DNA of 64,000 bases. Origin: Dactylorhiza incarnata (lineage: Eukaryota > Streptophyta > Magnoliopsida > Asparagales > Orchidaceae). Below are positions 30,757 through 43,090 of the stretch, piece after piece (the first letter of the stretch is position 1; each line of letters opens with the position of its first letter). The stretch lies in NCBI GenBank assembly GCA_033032865.1, contig JAWHQI010000065.1, positions 2,294,001 to 2,358,000 of the forward strand. The letters are read 5' to 3'. The notes below the pieces were generated by a model, which saw nothing but the letters and a program-made list of their open reading frames with translations, was not told where the DNA came from and did no database searches. The position numbers and the translations under genes were made by a program.

Positions 30757-32592
30757 TCAATGCTCCTTCTTAGGAGTTTTCCTTTTCCTTGAGAAGACCT
30801 TTGGTATCACTTTTCTTGTAGCAAACACAAGAGGTTCATTTTCTTCAGGATCCTTGTTAGCTTCTTCATGAATTTTATTCTCTTTGGGAGGCTCCCCCTG
30901 AGATTATGCATTTTGTTCAGCATTTAGGGAAGCCTCCTTAGCAATCATTGCCACCTCATCCACTATCTGTTCATCTTCTAAGAACTCCCCCTGAGTTGAT
31001 GGGGAGTTCCCACTGGGATACTACAGGAACTTCTGCAGCATGCTCCCCCTGGATTGATGCAGGCTTTTCTGGAGGATTCTCAACGGGCTCCACTTGAACT
31101 GTTCCTGTTTGAAAAACAGTTAGCTTATTTGGGTCATGAGCCTTAGTATCTGGAACACTTAGAGCAATCTCTTCTGCAGCACTCTTGTCCTTCTCCTAGA
31201 CACTTATACCTCCCTGATTGTGTATCTCCTCCTCCTGAATCTTCTCCTCCTTCTTAACCTTACTGACAAGGGAGGTTAAGAAATCCTTAGTGATCATTGA
31301 GGAGGATACAATTGTCTTGAGAGACAGGAGTACGCTTTTGATTCTTGTATTTCTGACTCCATCTGGGAGTATTTCTTATTAAACATTCTGGCTTGGCTGG
31401 CTAGTAGGCCAGCAATGGTGCTTAAGGCCAAACCTACTGCTTTAGAGATGGCGTGTTCAATATCAAAAGAGGGAGTATGAGCAAGAGATGTAGGATGAGT
31501 AGGTGTGGACAGAATAATTGGGGGGGGGGGGATATTTGTGAGGTTCTCATTGAAGTCTGGAAGACCTATAGGGGAGAGGGATTGATAGACTTCTGGAGAG
31601 ATATGAAATGGTAGTAGGGGAGCAGATTGATTGTCTATGATTATGGTGGATGGTTGTTGCTTTGATTGGAGAGGGTCATAAGGTGCAGGCTCTGTGTCAG
31701 GGATGGATGGACTGGCCTAGTTGAAGTGGGCTGGATCAGCATCTGGATCAGCCTCCGGTTGATTATCTTGTTGATTTGCTGGGATGCCCTGTGGAAGAGA
31801 ACTATCATTTGAGGGATCTGGTAGATTTGACTCTATGTCTTGTGGTGGTGGAGAAGGAGGAGGTGAAGATGCAGATTGACCAGGCTTCAGAACCTGCCTG
31901 GTCCATTTGGAGAAAATTCCAATGTTCATTCTTTTTCCTAGTGGAATTTGCACCCCTTTTGATTTGCAGACCATGGGGTAATGATGAAATACCACCTAAC
32001 TCATTATTCTCATATATGCATTTTCTTTATGAGAGTATTTGTGCCCAATCAACCTTAGAAGGCATCTTCCCTAGTTTATCTTCTTTTTCAGGATAAGAAC
32101 TCCCATTATTTGAAGTTGCTGCTTGGGAATAGCATCATGTGCTAAAATCTTACACAACATCACCTTCCCTACTGTGTCAGCTAGGAATCTGTATTCTTCT
32201 GCCACATCATTCTTTTTCAGGTGTATGGGCTTTTCCTTCTTGAATTGCATTATCTGCAGAGCCTTGTTGATCTCTTTCCCTGTAAGTTCATCTGAATCAC
32301 TACCAGTGGGCAGATCATATGTTTGAGATAACATTCCCTCTGTTATATTGATATGATGTCCAGAAATTTTCCCATGGAGGGTACCATCAATTTCTATGTG
32401 AATATTATCATTTAGCTCTAACAGCTCTATATCAAAAATTTTGCATCTTGTGGAGATCAACTTTGTTAGCCCAGCTGTATGGAATAAGCCAAGAATGACT
32501 TTGAATCTTTCGGCAGCAGCATTGAATGAGTCAACATCCTCGTCAAAAACATAATTTATCTTTGGAGGAGCAATTGATGTTGAAGTACCTGC

Positions 32593-32620
<28 letters not shown>
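30757..32620 (-). pseudogene. Element E envelope-like reading frame
   Basis: Two clear pieces, 32460-32071 and 31995-31717, flank a frame break. The first has VGKVMLCKILAHDAIPKQ, aligned with the LCK region of C and D. The second is Pro/Ser-rich with KPGQSASSPPPSPPPQDIES. Further left (31710-30757) similar low-complexity protein continues with stops, a poly-G run near 31521-31530 and several purine tracts. There is no membrane helix. A splice-acceptor-like TTTTTGCAG lies near 32590. The frame is more decayed than in C or D. Confidence 0.62.
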
Positions 32621-32641
<21 letters not shown>

Positions 32642-32660
32642 AAGAAAGAGAGAGACGAGA
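32597..32660. repeat. (GA)n microsatellite
   Basis: About 60 bp of GA repeats with a few AA interruptions, just before the start of E's envelope-like frame and 48 bp from element J. Confidence 0.9.
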
Positions 32661-32707
32661 GAAAGACATCGGAGAGCTTGGGAGAAGAAGAGCAAGAGAG
32701 CAGGAAT

Positions 32708-33824
32708 TGTTAAATTTTTGAAATGGAAGTGAAGTGTCCGGGCGGTCTGACTATGGAGACCCCAGAGATCGCGCGAGCTCTGGTATAGTGATCTGGCTTA
32801 GAGATTGCGTGTCTCTGGTGTTGGCAAACTGTTATGGTTTGCCGATTGTACCCAAGTGTTCCTATTCTGGTTGAGACCGGGCGGTCTAGTACTGGAGGTC
32901 GCTTCGGCGGTCTGTTACTTCGGTCTGCCGGGTTGTTCTTAGCAAGCTGTCTTACTTGGACAGTTTTGCTTAAGTGTAATAAGGTCTTATGAAGACCGCG
33001 CGGTCTGGATCTGGAGACCGCACATTTTAATAAGGAAGGTGATTGCATCCCTTGTGTGTGGTGACGACATCCGTTCATTTACCTATAAATAGGGGTGCAG
33101 GGACAGCCATTTGTATGCAAGAACTGTAAGAACCTAAGTGTGGATTGATTGTGCCGGTCTCAATTTTGAGGTTGCACGGGTTGAAGCATATTGGCCGATT
33201 TGTTGTGTTCGCTGGTTAGCGTCCAGCGGTCTCCGTCAGTATTCTTCCTTTCTTTCCAACTTGAATAAACCAGCTCGCTAGTGGTCTGTCTGGGTGGTCT
33301 GTGTTTATGGTTCTTGATCTGTTTGCAGCGAGCTCAGTTGATCTGGCGACCTTCAGTGGTCAGGCGGTCTTGAGTTGCGGTCTTGCAGTAGTGAGCAGTT
33401 CTTCTTCTCTTGTTCGCGGGTTATTTCTGTGATCTTGTGACCGTGCGGTCTGGGCGATCAAGAAGTGCGGACAGAGTGTTTGTTTTCAGCAGTTCAATAA
33501 GAAGCATGTTGTGCGATCTGTGACTGTTGGTCTGGCAGAGTTCAGGTCAGCGACCTGTTCTGTTCGTACTATTTCCGGTCTTGCTGAGTTCGAGCAGTCT
33601 GTGCGGTCTTCGATATTCTATCCGCCAGAAGCTTGTTCTGTTGCTTTATTTTCTCATCTAGTTTTCTCTTATAAATCATGTCTCACCATGTATGCAACAC
33701 ATTGTAAAAAGATTGTCAATTTGAATAAAGATCTTATTGTCCTTTATTGTCACTGGTTAACTGTTTTGAATTGAATTGAAGTCTTTCGATGTACTGTCTT
33801 TGATCATACTCCAAAATTTTAACA
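32708..33824 (+). repeat. Element J 5' LTR (1117 bp)
   Basis: TG...CA ends. Many GCGGTCT/AGACCGC motifs occur, including the palindrome AGACCGCGCGGTCT at 32994-33007. The TATA box CTATAAATAGG is near 33083. Confidence 0.93.
32740..33625 (+). promoter_or_regulatory. Element J LTR GCGGTCT motif array and TATA box
   Basis: More than a dozen GGTCT or AGACC motifs, most within GCGGTCTG or GGAGACCGC, lie on both sides of the TATA box at about 33083. The 3' LTR repeats the pattern, with its TATA near 49779. These could be regulatory sites or simple LTR-internal repeats. Confidence 0.5.
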
Positions 33825-33836
33825 TGGTATCAATGC
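33825..33836 (+). other. Element J primer-binding site
   Basis: TGGTATCAATGC directly follows the LTR. It differs at two positions from the tRNA-Met-type site. Confidence 0.87.
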
Positions 33837-34751
33837 AAGGTTCTATATTCGGGCAAGAAGAAGAGATGGGACAAGAAGAAGAAGTCATCTGTTAGCGATG
33901 GACCTTCAACTTCATATCAGCAAGAGAGGAGTAATACTCCTAAGCGTGATGGAAAGAAGAAGGAAGGACCAAGGTACTACAGATGCAATCAGCTTGGTCA
34001 TTTTAAGAGAGATTGTAGAGTCAATCTTCAGCTAGGGCATGCTGCAGGTAAAGAAGAGGTTGCTTTCAATGCAGGAGATAGGTGGAATGATGGAGCTTTT
34101 ATGACGGTCACTTGTATTTGGGCTTTGTCTTCTATTAATTATCAAGATGATTGGATTGTGGACTCGGGTTGTGGTCATCACCTAACCGTAGATGAGTCGA
34201 AGTTCTCTTCTTTGCAGACATATTAAGGTAATGATGCCATCATTACTGTTGATGATACTATACATGCAGTTGAGAAGGAGGGTGTAGTTTCTTTAAACGA
34301 AGATAGAGGTCCACTCACGTTGAAGAGTGTCTATCATGTTCCGGGAATGAAGAAAAACCTATTCTCGGTAACTAACATTGTTGATATTGGCTATCACGTT
34401 CTGTTTGGTCCAACATAAGTGAAGTTTCTTCAGAATGTGTTAACAGTGAAGGCTGAAGTCACTCATGTTGGAAGAAGGCTGAAGGACTTGTTTGTGCCAT
34501 CTACAAGTTTCTATGTTGATAAGATGAGGAATAATGATTGCGCTGCTATCTGACATGAAATACTTGGACATGTTGGGATGGATAAGCTGAAGGCTATGGT
34601 AGGAAGAGGCCTTATGAGAGGTCTGCCTAGCTTGTCATCTTCTGGTGAAGGTCACATTTGTGCAGGTTGTCAATACGGTAAGGCTCATCGCCTTCCGTTT
34701 GACAAATCACAAAGCAGATGCAAAGCACAATTGTAGTGTATTCATGGTGAT
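33837..34751 (+). pseudogene. Element J gag tail, protease and GAG-pre-integrase remnant
   Basis: Homology starts just before the zinc knuckle: YYRCNQLGHFKRDC near 33970-34015, where the first Cys position is Tyr. The protease active site DSGCGHHLT is near 34160-34190. Further on come a GAG-pre-integrase-like LGHVGMDKL (34560) and CAGCQYGKAHR (34665). Stops at several places. The gag core, normally several hundred codons, is missing. Confidence 0.78.
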
Positions 34752-35310
34752 TTGTTTGCACCTACCGCAACTGTCAGTCTTGGAGATAGCAGGTATATGG
34801 TAGTCTTGATTGTTGACTTCACTAGATATACTTGGGTATATTTTCTGAAGGAGAAGTCAGAAGCCTTTGAAAGGTTTGTGGAGTTCAAGGAGCTAGTGGA
34901 AGATCAGCTTAACCTGCGGATCAAGAAGTTCAGAACCGACAATGGAGGGGAGTTCACCTCAAATGCATTCTTCAACTTCTGCAAGAAGCATGACATCTGG
35001 AGAAATCTCTCTTGTGCTCACACTCCACAACAGAATGGAGTTGTAGAGTGGAAGATCTGTCATCTGACGGAGACCTGCAAATGTTGGCTTCATGCCAAGA
35101 GTATCCCAAAGTCTTTTTGGGCAGAGGGAATGTCTTGTGCAACTTATGTCATCAATCAGATGCCTCTTAGTCCAATCAACATGAAGACCCATCATGAGTT
35201 GATGTTCAAGATAAAGCCAATGGTGGAACACCTTCGAGTGTTCAGATCTACCTGCTACGTGCATGTTGTTGTTGCCCTTAGAACAAAGCTAGATACGAAA
35301 GCAAGGAAGC
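34752..35310 (+). pseudogene. Element J integrase, interrupted by D
   Basis: Contains IVDFTRYTWVYF (first Asp), FRTDNGGEF (second Asp) and NGVVEWK (Glu), so the catalytic triad is present. The frame runs into D's LTR at 35311. It resumes at 47472 with LVFVGYD-type residues. About 180 residues are open on this side. Confidence 0.87.
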
Positions 35311-36939
35311 TGTTGGATATTGTATCCACAATAACCCTGATTTGTAGGAAGTCATCCTTGAACCAAGATTGAATTGCTTGTGTATTTGATATGCTTCTCT
35401 AGTATTGTTCTTGCAGGTCCACTTTGCTAAGTATAGACCAATGTCAGGTCACAATGGGTCAATAAGCACAGTCTCATACATTGTAATTCCTCAGTGTGTG
35501 GGATATGGGGTTGACTCATGTGTAATCTCTCATTTGGGATACACTTTATGATAAAGACAATCAAAGTTCAAAGCTTGGAGGTGCAGCTGTTGTGCAAGAG
35601 GAAAAGAGAATTTTTCTTAAGTCCATTTTTCGAGAACTTAAGGTATCTCTCGAGAAGTCATGAAGAGCTTTCGAGAAATCCTTGTGTTATCTCGAAAAGT
35701 CCTCTTAGCTTTCGAGTGAGCTTCTCAGTAGTTGTTCTCGAGAAGTTTATCTCAGTGGCAGCTTTCGAGAAGTCCTTTCTCTCGAGAAGTATTTTTGTCT
35801 CTCGAGAAGTCTTTGTTTCTCTCGAAAAGCTTCTAGTAAGGCTTTTCTCTAAAGGCATTTCTCGAAGATGTCTAGGAGTTCACGAGAAGTATTTTGTTCT
35901 CTCGAGAAGTCAGTTCTCCCGAGAACTCAGTCCTTTTATTTCGAAGAGTTAATCGTTATCATTTCTCGAGAAGTTCATTGTTTCTCGAGAAGTCTTTTCA
36001 AAGCCTTTGAAATTCTCTTCCAAGTTCTTTTCCGAGATCAAGCAGTCATCTCTCGAGAAGTCTTGCATCTCTCCAGAAATCTGGTTCTCGTATTTCTCGT
36101 GATCGTTAATTCTGTTTGACGACAAGTCTTTTTCGTCTGTTTGACGTGACGTCCTTCTGCGTTTAAGGTTAATCCTTTTTCATTAAGCCTTCATCTATAT
36201 AAGGCTTTCTCTCTTAAGAAGGACATAAGATTACATCATAACATTAAGAAGATCAAAGTTCTTATTTTCTCCCAAAAACCTAATCTGATTCAAGAAAGTC
36301 GTCAAGTGTCGCGCACATCACCATTGTTAGAGATCGATCTGTAGTTCTCTGTTATCGTCTCTAAGTGGAAGGAAAAGGTTCGATCGATCGTTGCCTCATC
36401 CGCTCTGTTTCTATTGGATCTATCGGAATCTTAGCAGATCAGATTTGAGTCATTTTGAATCTTCCTCTTCAACATCAAGTCAAAGTCATTCCTATCTCAA
36501 GAAGGAAGAGGATCCCTAAAGAGTTTTCAGATCTGATTGTGATTTGATAAGTATTGTATCATTCTCTATTTTCATTTGATTGTAGGAGAGGTTATTCTCC
36601 GAGTTGTAGGAGAGGTGTTCTCCGAGTTGTAAGAGAGGTTTTCTCTGAGATTGTAGGAGTTTTGCCTCCGAGTTGTAGGAGTTTTGTCTCCGAGATTGTT
36701 GGATCTTTCTAGATCCAAGATTTAGTGAAGTAGTCATTTTTAGCTGCGGTGCTAGATTGGCGAGGCCGGCAAGTGGAGTACCCAAGAACGGGGAACCACT
36801 ATAAATCTCTTGCGTCGTCTGTGATTGTGATTTGCATTCTGTGTGTTCTTTATTTTCAAGATTTTCAATTCCGCAAAAAACGCAGTTATCACCCATTCAC
36901 CCCCCTCTAGGTGATTTTGGTTAGCAACTAGATATTACA
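35311..36939 (+). repeat. Element D 5' LTR (1629 bp)
   Basis: Starts TGTTGGATATTG, ends GATATTACA. U3 contains the CTCGAGAAGT array, the TATA box is at 36195-36204, and U5 ends with ATTCACCCCCCTCTAGGTGA then TTTTGG. About 45 substitutions and no net length change separate it from the 3' LTR (by-eye count, about 3%). Confidence 0.95.
35628..36204 (+). promoter_or_regulatory. Element D U3: CTCGAGAAGT palindrome array and TATA box
   Basis: Eight exact CTCGAGAAG copies, most within TCTCGAGA, plus about ten variants (CTCGAAAAGT, TTCGAGAAGT, CACGAGAAGT) lie between 35647 and 36062. CTATATAAGG follows at 36195-36204. Identical layout recurs in the 3' LTR. The open frames here are products of the repeat. 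Confidence 0.7.
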
Positions 36940-36940
36940 A

Positions 36941-36952
36941 TTGGTATCAGAG
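36941..36952 (+). other. Element D primer-binding site
   Basis: TTGGTATCAGAG, followed by G: the standard tRNA-Met-type site one base after the LTR. Confidence 0.93.
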
Positions 36953-37016
36953 GGTCGCTGTTCTTGAAAGGCTAACACCTTAAATAGGATCTTTCCATTC
37001 TAGTTGCCAGCAAATC

Positions 37017-39332
37017 ATGGAAAAGTGCAAGGAATCGTCTTCGTTGAAATTGCCTATATGCACTAAGGCTAATTTTCCTATGTGGAAAGAAAGAGTCAGA
37101 TTTTATATGGAAGCCGCAGACCCAAGAATCTTCCAAGTCGTGGAAGAAGGCCCTCATGTGCCTATGACTGCTTCTACTATTGACCCAACTATAAAAGTAC
37201 CTAAAAAGATGATGGATTTAACCAAGGATGAGATCGCTCTAGTTGCCTTGGACAAAAAGGCAAAGAACATAATTGTCAGTGCAGTGGATGATTCGATGTT
37301 GCAAAACTTAATTCACTGCCAATCTGCCAAAGAAATGTGGACTTCCTTAATAGTTCTTATGGAAGGTACTAAGGAAGTAAGAGATGACAGAAGATCTCTT
37401 CTAAATCAAGAGTACGACGCTTTCAAGCAGAGTAGAAAGGAGTGCATTGTCGATGCATACGAAAGATTCTTTAAAATAGTAAACGGCCTAAGGAATTATG
37501 GTCGGGAGTTTACTAATGGTGAACTAAATGACAAATTCCTACGATCCCTGACGAAAGACTGGGATAGCAAGATAGTTGCAATCAGGGAGTTTGAAAAGTT
37601 ACCAAACCTAGACCCTCAGAATCTGTTTGGGAAGCTATTATCCCATGAGCTGCAAATGAACATTCGCAAAACAGAAGAAGATGGGAATAAAATTTCTAGC
37701 AAGGAAAGGACCTTGGCTATGAAGGCTGAAAGTTCCAGAAAAAGCAGAGCCTTGTCTCCAATTAGAGCACAAGAATCTGATGATGAAAAAGAATCTGAAG
37801 CCGGCTCCTCCAGTTCTGAAATGTCTGATGGGGAGTTTTCTCTAATCTCTCGTCAGTTCAAGAAATTGCTCAACAAAAGAATGCACATGAAGAATAAGTC
37901 TTCCTCTGAATATAGACATTCTCGACGTGATGGTGATCATCACAAAAAGGGTTCTAGCAATCATGACAGGTATAAATCTAAAACTAGTAAACATATTTCT
38001 TCTGACATAGTTTGCTATTGTTGTAATAAGCCAGGGCACATGATCGTTGAATGCCCTTACAAAAAGAAAGAGGGTGGAAGAAAAGAAGAAAAGAAATCCA
38101 CCCACGGGAAAAAGAAGACTGAAAGAAGTCTAGTTGCTAAAAAGTTCAAAACTTTAAGCGACAATGACTCGGAGAAATCAAGTAGTGAAGAAGAAGCCTA
38201 CTTCGGGATGATGGCTATGACCGATGAAGAAGAAGAACCCCCATATACCGGGAAGGTAAATTCTCACACCATCTTATCTGATTCTGAATATGCCTCAGCT
38301 GAACAAAAGGATTATCCTTCAGATGATGACTCGAACCTCATGACCCAATATACTGAAATGCTTAAAAGCTTTGACAGATACCGAAAGGTAGTCAAAATTC
38401 AGGCCAAGGAGATCATGTCTCTCAAAGAAGTAGAATCTAATTTGAGAAAGGAAGTTGAACAACTTTCTTCCTTCAAAGAGGAAAACCAAGTCTTGAAAGA
38501 CAAGATCAAAAGCTCAGATGAGCTCCTTGATCAGAGAGAGAATTCCATCAAAGTTCTGGAAGAACAGCTAGCCGCTGAGAAGATGCTAGTTGAAAAGTTT
38601 TCACAACCGAAAACCATTCTTCCACTCATTGATACTTTCTCTGCTAAAGCAAGTAGCAATGGTTTAGGTCATGTGGATAGGCCAAGTAATTCTTCTAAGG
38701 GCACCCTTGCCAAGAAGAAAAATAAGAATGCTAAGAAAGCTACCATCGAAGAAAAAGGGAAAGCCCATTAAGAACAAGTGGAATTTAAGAAAGTTCTCTT
38801 TCCCACAAATGTTTATGATATGGAAAGCTCTTATGGTCACTTGACACGACCAATTAATTTTGCGCCTGTCAATGACTTTAAGGGGTGGGCTCGTCCTCAA
38901 AACCTCGGTCAAAGTGCTTTCAAAGCACCTTATGAAGAAGTAAATCTGAGAGTTTATGGTCCTTATGTTCATGGTCCGAGTGCTATGAGAGCACCAATAG
39001 TAAAGATTGTTGCACCAAAGCCAAAGGAGAAAGCACTACCATGTGTGTGCTGTACTCATGAGGCATCCTCATCTAGAAGGATTGTTCCTGCCAAAACTAA
39101 CGTTCAAAGAGTTAAGCAGGAGAATATTAAGAGAAGGTACAACAGGTTTAACTGTTGGTGTTGCGGCAAAATAGGTCACTTTGCCGTAGACTATTGGTTC
39201 AATTCCACCTATTCCAAGAGACCACAAGTTAACAATGCAAGAAAGACCGCTCGCAATGTTAATGTTCATCGTGGTGCTCAACTAACAAGGGACCAAGGAC
39301 CCAAATTTGTTTGGGCTCCTAAGGCAAAATAA
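37017..39332 (+). pseudogene. Element D gag (one in-frame stop)
   Basis: The ATG at 37017 lies 65 bp after the primer site. Residues 15-230 form a UBN2-type gag core (NFPMWKERVRFYMEA, RSLLNQEYDAFKQS). The first knuckle is CYCCNKPGHMIVEC at about residues 333-346. A coiled coil runs from about 440 to 540, then FSQPKTILPL. A TAA at 38769-38771 interrupts without frame loss. The second knuckle (near 39155-39190) is CWCCGKIGHFAVDY, with the last Cys replaced by Tyr. Ends APKAK. Gag would form the particle. The acidic and coiled-coil parts match C and E. Confidence 0.9.
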
Positions 39333-40923
39333 TTTGTTTTTGCAGGTATGTCCAAAGGCCAACAAAAATCCTATCTGGTATTTGGACAGTGGTTGTTCTC
39401 GGCATATGACCGGAACAAGAAGCCTTTTGCAAAATTTCATTCGAGTTGAGAACGGTCCAAAAGTTATTTTTGGCGGATCTGACAGATGAATAACATAAGT
39501 CTATGGTATGATTTCTAACGGTAATGTATCCTTTTCAGATGTAGCTTATGTGGAAGGATTAGAACATAATCTGATAAGCATAAGTCAACTTTGTGATACA
39601 GGATACATAGTTGATTTTCGTAGAGATAAGTGTTTGATAAAATCGGCTGATAATCTAGAAACGATTTTATCAGGCACTCATTGTAGAAATATGTTCTGTT
39701 TGAATTTTCTTTGTTTATCATCTTCTACACCAGTGTGTCTTTTAGCAAAAGATAGTGCATCTCTCGCTGACCAATGACATAAGAGATTAGCACATATAAA
39801 TTTCAAAACTATAAATAAATTATTTTCACAAAACTTAGTGCGTGATGCGCCAAATATTAAGTGCATTAAAGATAGACCTTATCATGCTTGTGTAAAAGGC
39901 AAGCAAACAAGAGCTACCTTTAAGAGCATAATTGGCAAAGATTCAACTAGGTGTTTATACCTACTTCATATGGACTTGTTTGGTCCTTTGCAAATTAGAA
40001 GTTTAGGAGGTAAGTCTTACACGTTAGTTATTGTAGATGATTACTCACGTTTTGCATGAGTATTCTTTCTAAAACACAAGTCAGATACATTTTACATTTT
40101 CACTAAGTTTGTCAAGCAAATCCAGAATGAATTTGATTGTTCAGTGGTCAAAATCAGAAGTGACCATGGAACAGAATTTGAATCTGGGGCCATGATAGAT
40201 TTTTGTGAAAGTCTTGGTATCTTTCATGAATTTTCTTCTCCTCGAACTCCACAACAAAATGAGGTAGCTGAGAGAAGGAATAGAACACTCATTGAGGCTT
40301 GCAGAACGATGTTGAGTGACACTTCACTACCCGAATACCTTTGGGCCGAAGCCGTCAACACTGCATGTCACGTGCAAAATAGAGCACTCATAAATAAAAC
40401 CCATGAAAAGACTCCTTATGAACTACTAAAAGGCAAGAGACCAACCATCTCTTATTTTAGAATCTTTGGTTGCAAATGCTTTGTACTTAATAATGGAAAG
40501 CATTACAAAACCAAGTTTAGTGAAAAGAGTTTTGAAGGTATTTTTGTAGGCTATAGCAGCCATAGTAGAGCTTATAGAGTATTTAATAAGAAAACCCTGG
40601 TGGTAGAAGAGTCAATCAATGTTGTATTTGATGAAACGAGCATGCTACATAGCAGCTCTTCTAGTGCTTCTATTGAAGTTGCAGGTTCGAAGGTATAAGA
40701 TATAAGCTTGGATGAGCCAGTCAAAGTTGATGCTCAAACCTTCGTCAAGATCTCTTCCCCAACCTCAAATGAAGAAGAAGATCATATTGATGAAGAACCA
40801 ATACAAGTGGAAGAAGACATTCAAGTAGTAGAAGATGTTCCAGATGTGCAAACCGATGCAAGGAACCTTGAGTTCAGACATATGAGGGACCATCCTATTG
40901 ATCAAATCATAGGAGATCCTTAA
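39307..40923 (+). pseudogene. Element D protease and integrase
   Basis: The pol frame overlaps the gag end in +1. Protease DSGCSRHMTG is near 39383-39412. Stops occur at 39487, 39775, 40057, 40696 and 40921, all in one frame. The GAG-pre-integrase Cys pair is degraded (YHACVKGKQTRA). Integrase keeps MDLFGP and IVDDYSRF (40030), RSDHGTEF (40150, His for the usual Asn) and RTPQQNEVAERRN (Glu; NE for the usual NG). The acidic triad is still there despite five stops. Confidence 0.88.
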
Positions 40924-41039
40924 GTCGGCATTAGAACGAGAAGAGGTACTACTAACGAAAACATGCATTTAAGCTTTCTTTCACAGGTTGAACCGAAGAA
41001 GTTTCAAGAAGCAAATGAAGACCCCACTGGATAATTGCA

Positions 41040-42505
41040 ATGGAAGAAGAGTTGAATCAATTCAAGCGTTGCAAGGTGTGGACACTAGTTCAAAAACCTA
41101 AGGATAAAAATATAATTGGAACGAAGTGGGTCTACAGGAACAAGTTGGATGAAGACGGAACAATTATAAAGAACAAAGCCAGACTTGCAGCAAAAGGTTA
41201 CAGACAGGAAGAATGGATCGACTTCGATCAAACTTATGCTCCAGTAGCAAGACTCAAAGCGATCAGAATGTTTTTAGCCTATGCTGCATTCAAAGGATTC
41301 ACCGTATACCAAATGGACGTCAAGTCAGCTTTTCTAAATGGTAATATAAAAGAAGAAGTATATGTTGAACAACCTCCAGGTTTTGTAGATTCTGAACATC
41401 CTAATTATGTTTATTTACTACAAAAAGCTTTGTATGGATTGAAACAAGCTCCTCGAGCTTGGTATGAGACGCTGTCTAACTTTCTTCTTGAGAACAAGTT
41501 CACAAGAGGAAAGATAGATAAAACATTATTTCTTAGGGAAGTAAAAGGCAAAATTTTGCTAGTGCAAATCTATGTCGATGACATTATTTTTGGCTCCACG
41601 GACGACAATCTTTGCAAAAAGTTTTCAAAACTTATGCACGGAAAGTTTGAAATAAGTAGTATGTGTGAGCTGAAATATTTCTTAGGACTTCAAGTGAAAC
41701 AATCTGAAGATGGAATTTTTATCTCACAGACGAAATTCACCAAGGAGTTGATTAAGAAATTTGGAATGGAGAGTGCAACCTCTATGAGGACTCCAATGAG
41801 CTCAGCTATGTCTCTGGACAAGGATGAGAAAGGGAAACCTTTCGATGAAACCAAGTACAGAAGCATAATTGGCTCTTTGCTCTACCTTACTGCTAGTAGG
41901 CCTGATATAATATTTTCTACATGTGTATGTGCTAGATATCAGGTGAACTCTAAGGAACCTCATTATATTGCTGCAAAGCGAATTTTGAGATATCTTAAGG
42001 GTACACCAAATCTTGGCTTATGGTACCCAAGAAGTAATGATAGCGAGCTAATAGGTTATTCAGATGCAGATTTTGCAGGTAGTAGAGACGACAGGAAAAG
42101 CACTTCCGGAACATGCCAATTTCTCGGAAGAAGACTTATTTCCTGGAGCAGCAAGAAGCAGAATTGTGTTGCAATTTCAACTGCCGAGTCAGAATATATT
42201 TCTGCAGGCAGTTGTTGCGCACAACTTCTATGGATAAGGAATCAGCTTCAAGATTATAATATGAAGATAAAGAATATTCCGATGTTTTGCGACTCCTCCA
42301 TTGCAATTGCTATAACAAATAATCCAGTCGGACAAAGCATATCGAACTAAGGTATCATTTCATCAGGGAACATGTGGAGAATGGGGACATCAACCTAAGC
42401 TATGTCCCAACGGATCAGCAAGTTGCAGATATATTCACAAAGCCGCCGGATGAGACCAAGTTTTCCTTCTTCAAGACAGAACTTGGAATGCTCAACATGG
42501 AATAA
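41040..42505 (+). pseudogene. Element D reverse transcriptase and RNase H
   Basis: A frame change between 40923 and 41040 separates it from integrase. [49 protein letters not shown], and the catalytic YVDD near 41572-41583. RNase [44 protein letters not shown] small deletion near 42328 shifts the frame, and the C-terminal part runs on to TAA at 42503-42505. RT and most of RNase H are otherwise open over 436 codons, the best-kept part of D. Confidence 0.93.
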
Positions 42506-42606
42506 TGCTCAAAGCAAAGAAGAAGACAAGAAGATAGATTATTTGTCAAAATTTCTAAGGGAAGCAGAGGTCTGTCTTTGGTAAAGTAGAAAAATCTAAG
42601 TCTTCA

Positions 42607-42932
42607 TTGGATTTCTCGAGAAATGAAGTTGACATCTCGAGAAATGACTTGCCTTTGGTGAAAATGGATGAAGATAATTTTTTTTCGAAAAATGACTTTA
42701 CTTCTCGCGAAATGAGTTTGCACTTCTCGAGAAATGGGTTATCCCTCGAGAAATGCACTTTCGGCAGAATTCTGGGATTTCTCGAGAAATCAGATTACCT
42801 CTCGAGAAATACATTATACATTTCGGATTTCTATATTTTAATTTCGAGATTTCGAAAAGTCAGGTACGCGCTTATTAAATTCCTTTATATAATTCATTTA
42901 AAATTTGTCCAATAAAATCAAACTATAAATAG
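42607..42932 (+). promoter_or_regulatory. Element D internal motif array and TATA box before the envelope-like frame
   Basis: Six exact CTCGAGAAAT or CTCGAGAAATG copies plus CTCGCGAAATG, TTCGAAAAATG and TTTCGAGATTTCG variants lie within 42607-42865. The core CTCGAGAA is the same palindrome as in D's own U3. CTATAAATAG (42923-42932) is a strong TATA box 159-168 bp before the ATG at 43091. No coding sequence lies in between except pyrimidine-rich leader. I infer a second promoter driving the envelope-like gene. Confidence 0.62.
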
Positions 42933-43090
42933 ACATACGAAAGGAATTAATGTTCACGCGAGGTCTCTTTCCGTTCCTCTCAAAACGTCGTCGACTCTTC
43001 GTCTTCCCCTTTCGCGAAATTGGATTTCAGGTTCGCATCTAGACGGACTTTCTCCCATTCCAGCTCTCATTCTGCGTCTCCTCTCGATCT

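Noticed and set aside
35628..36085. Heat-shock element cluster (ONSEN-like)
   Set aside because: The palindrome is TTCTCGAGAA, which has TTC and GAA spaced by four bases. The heat-shock site needs a two-base spacing.
35518..36119. Frames of 66-144 aa in D's LTR, repeated at 46045-46479
   Set aside because: They are produced by the CTCGAGAAGT array and duplicated with the LTR. No domain, and start or stop changes between copies.
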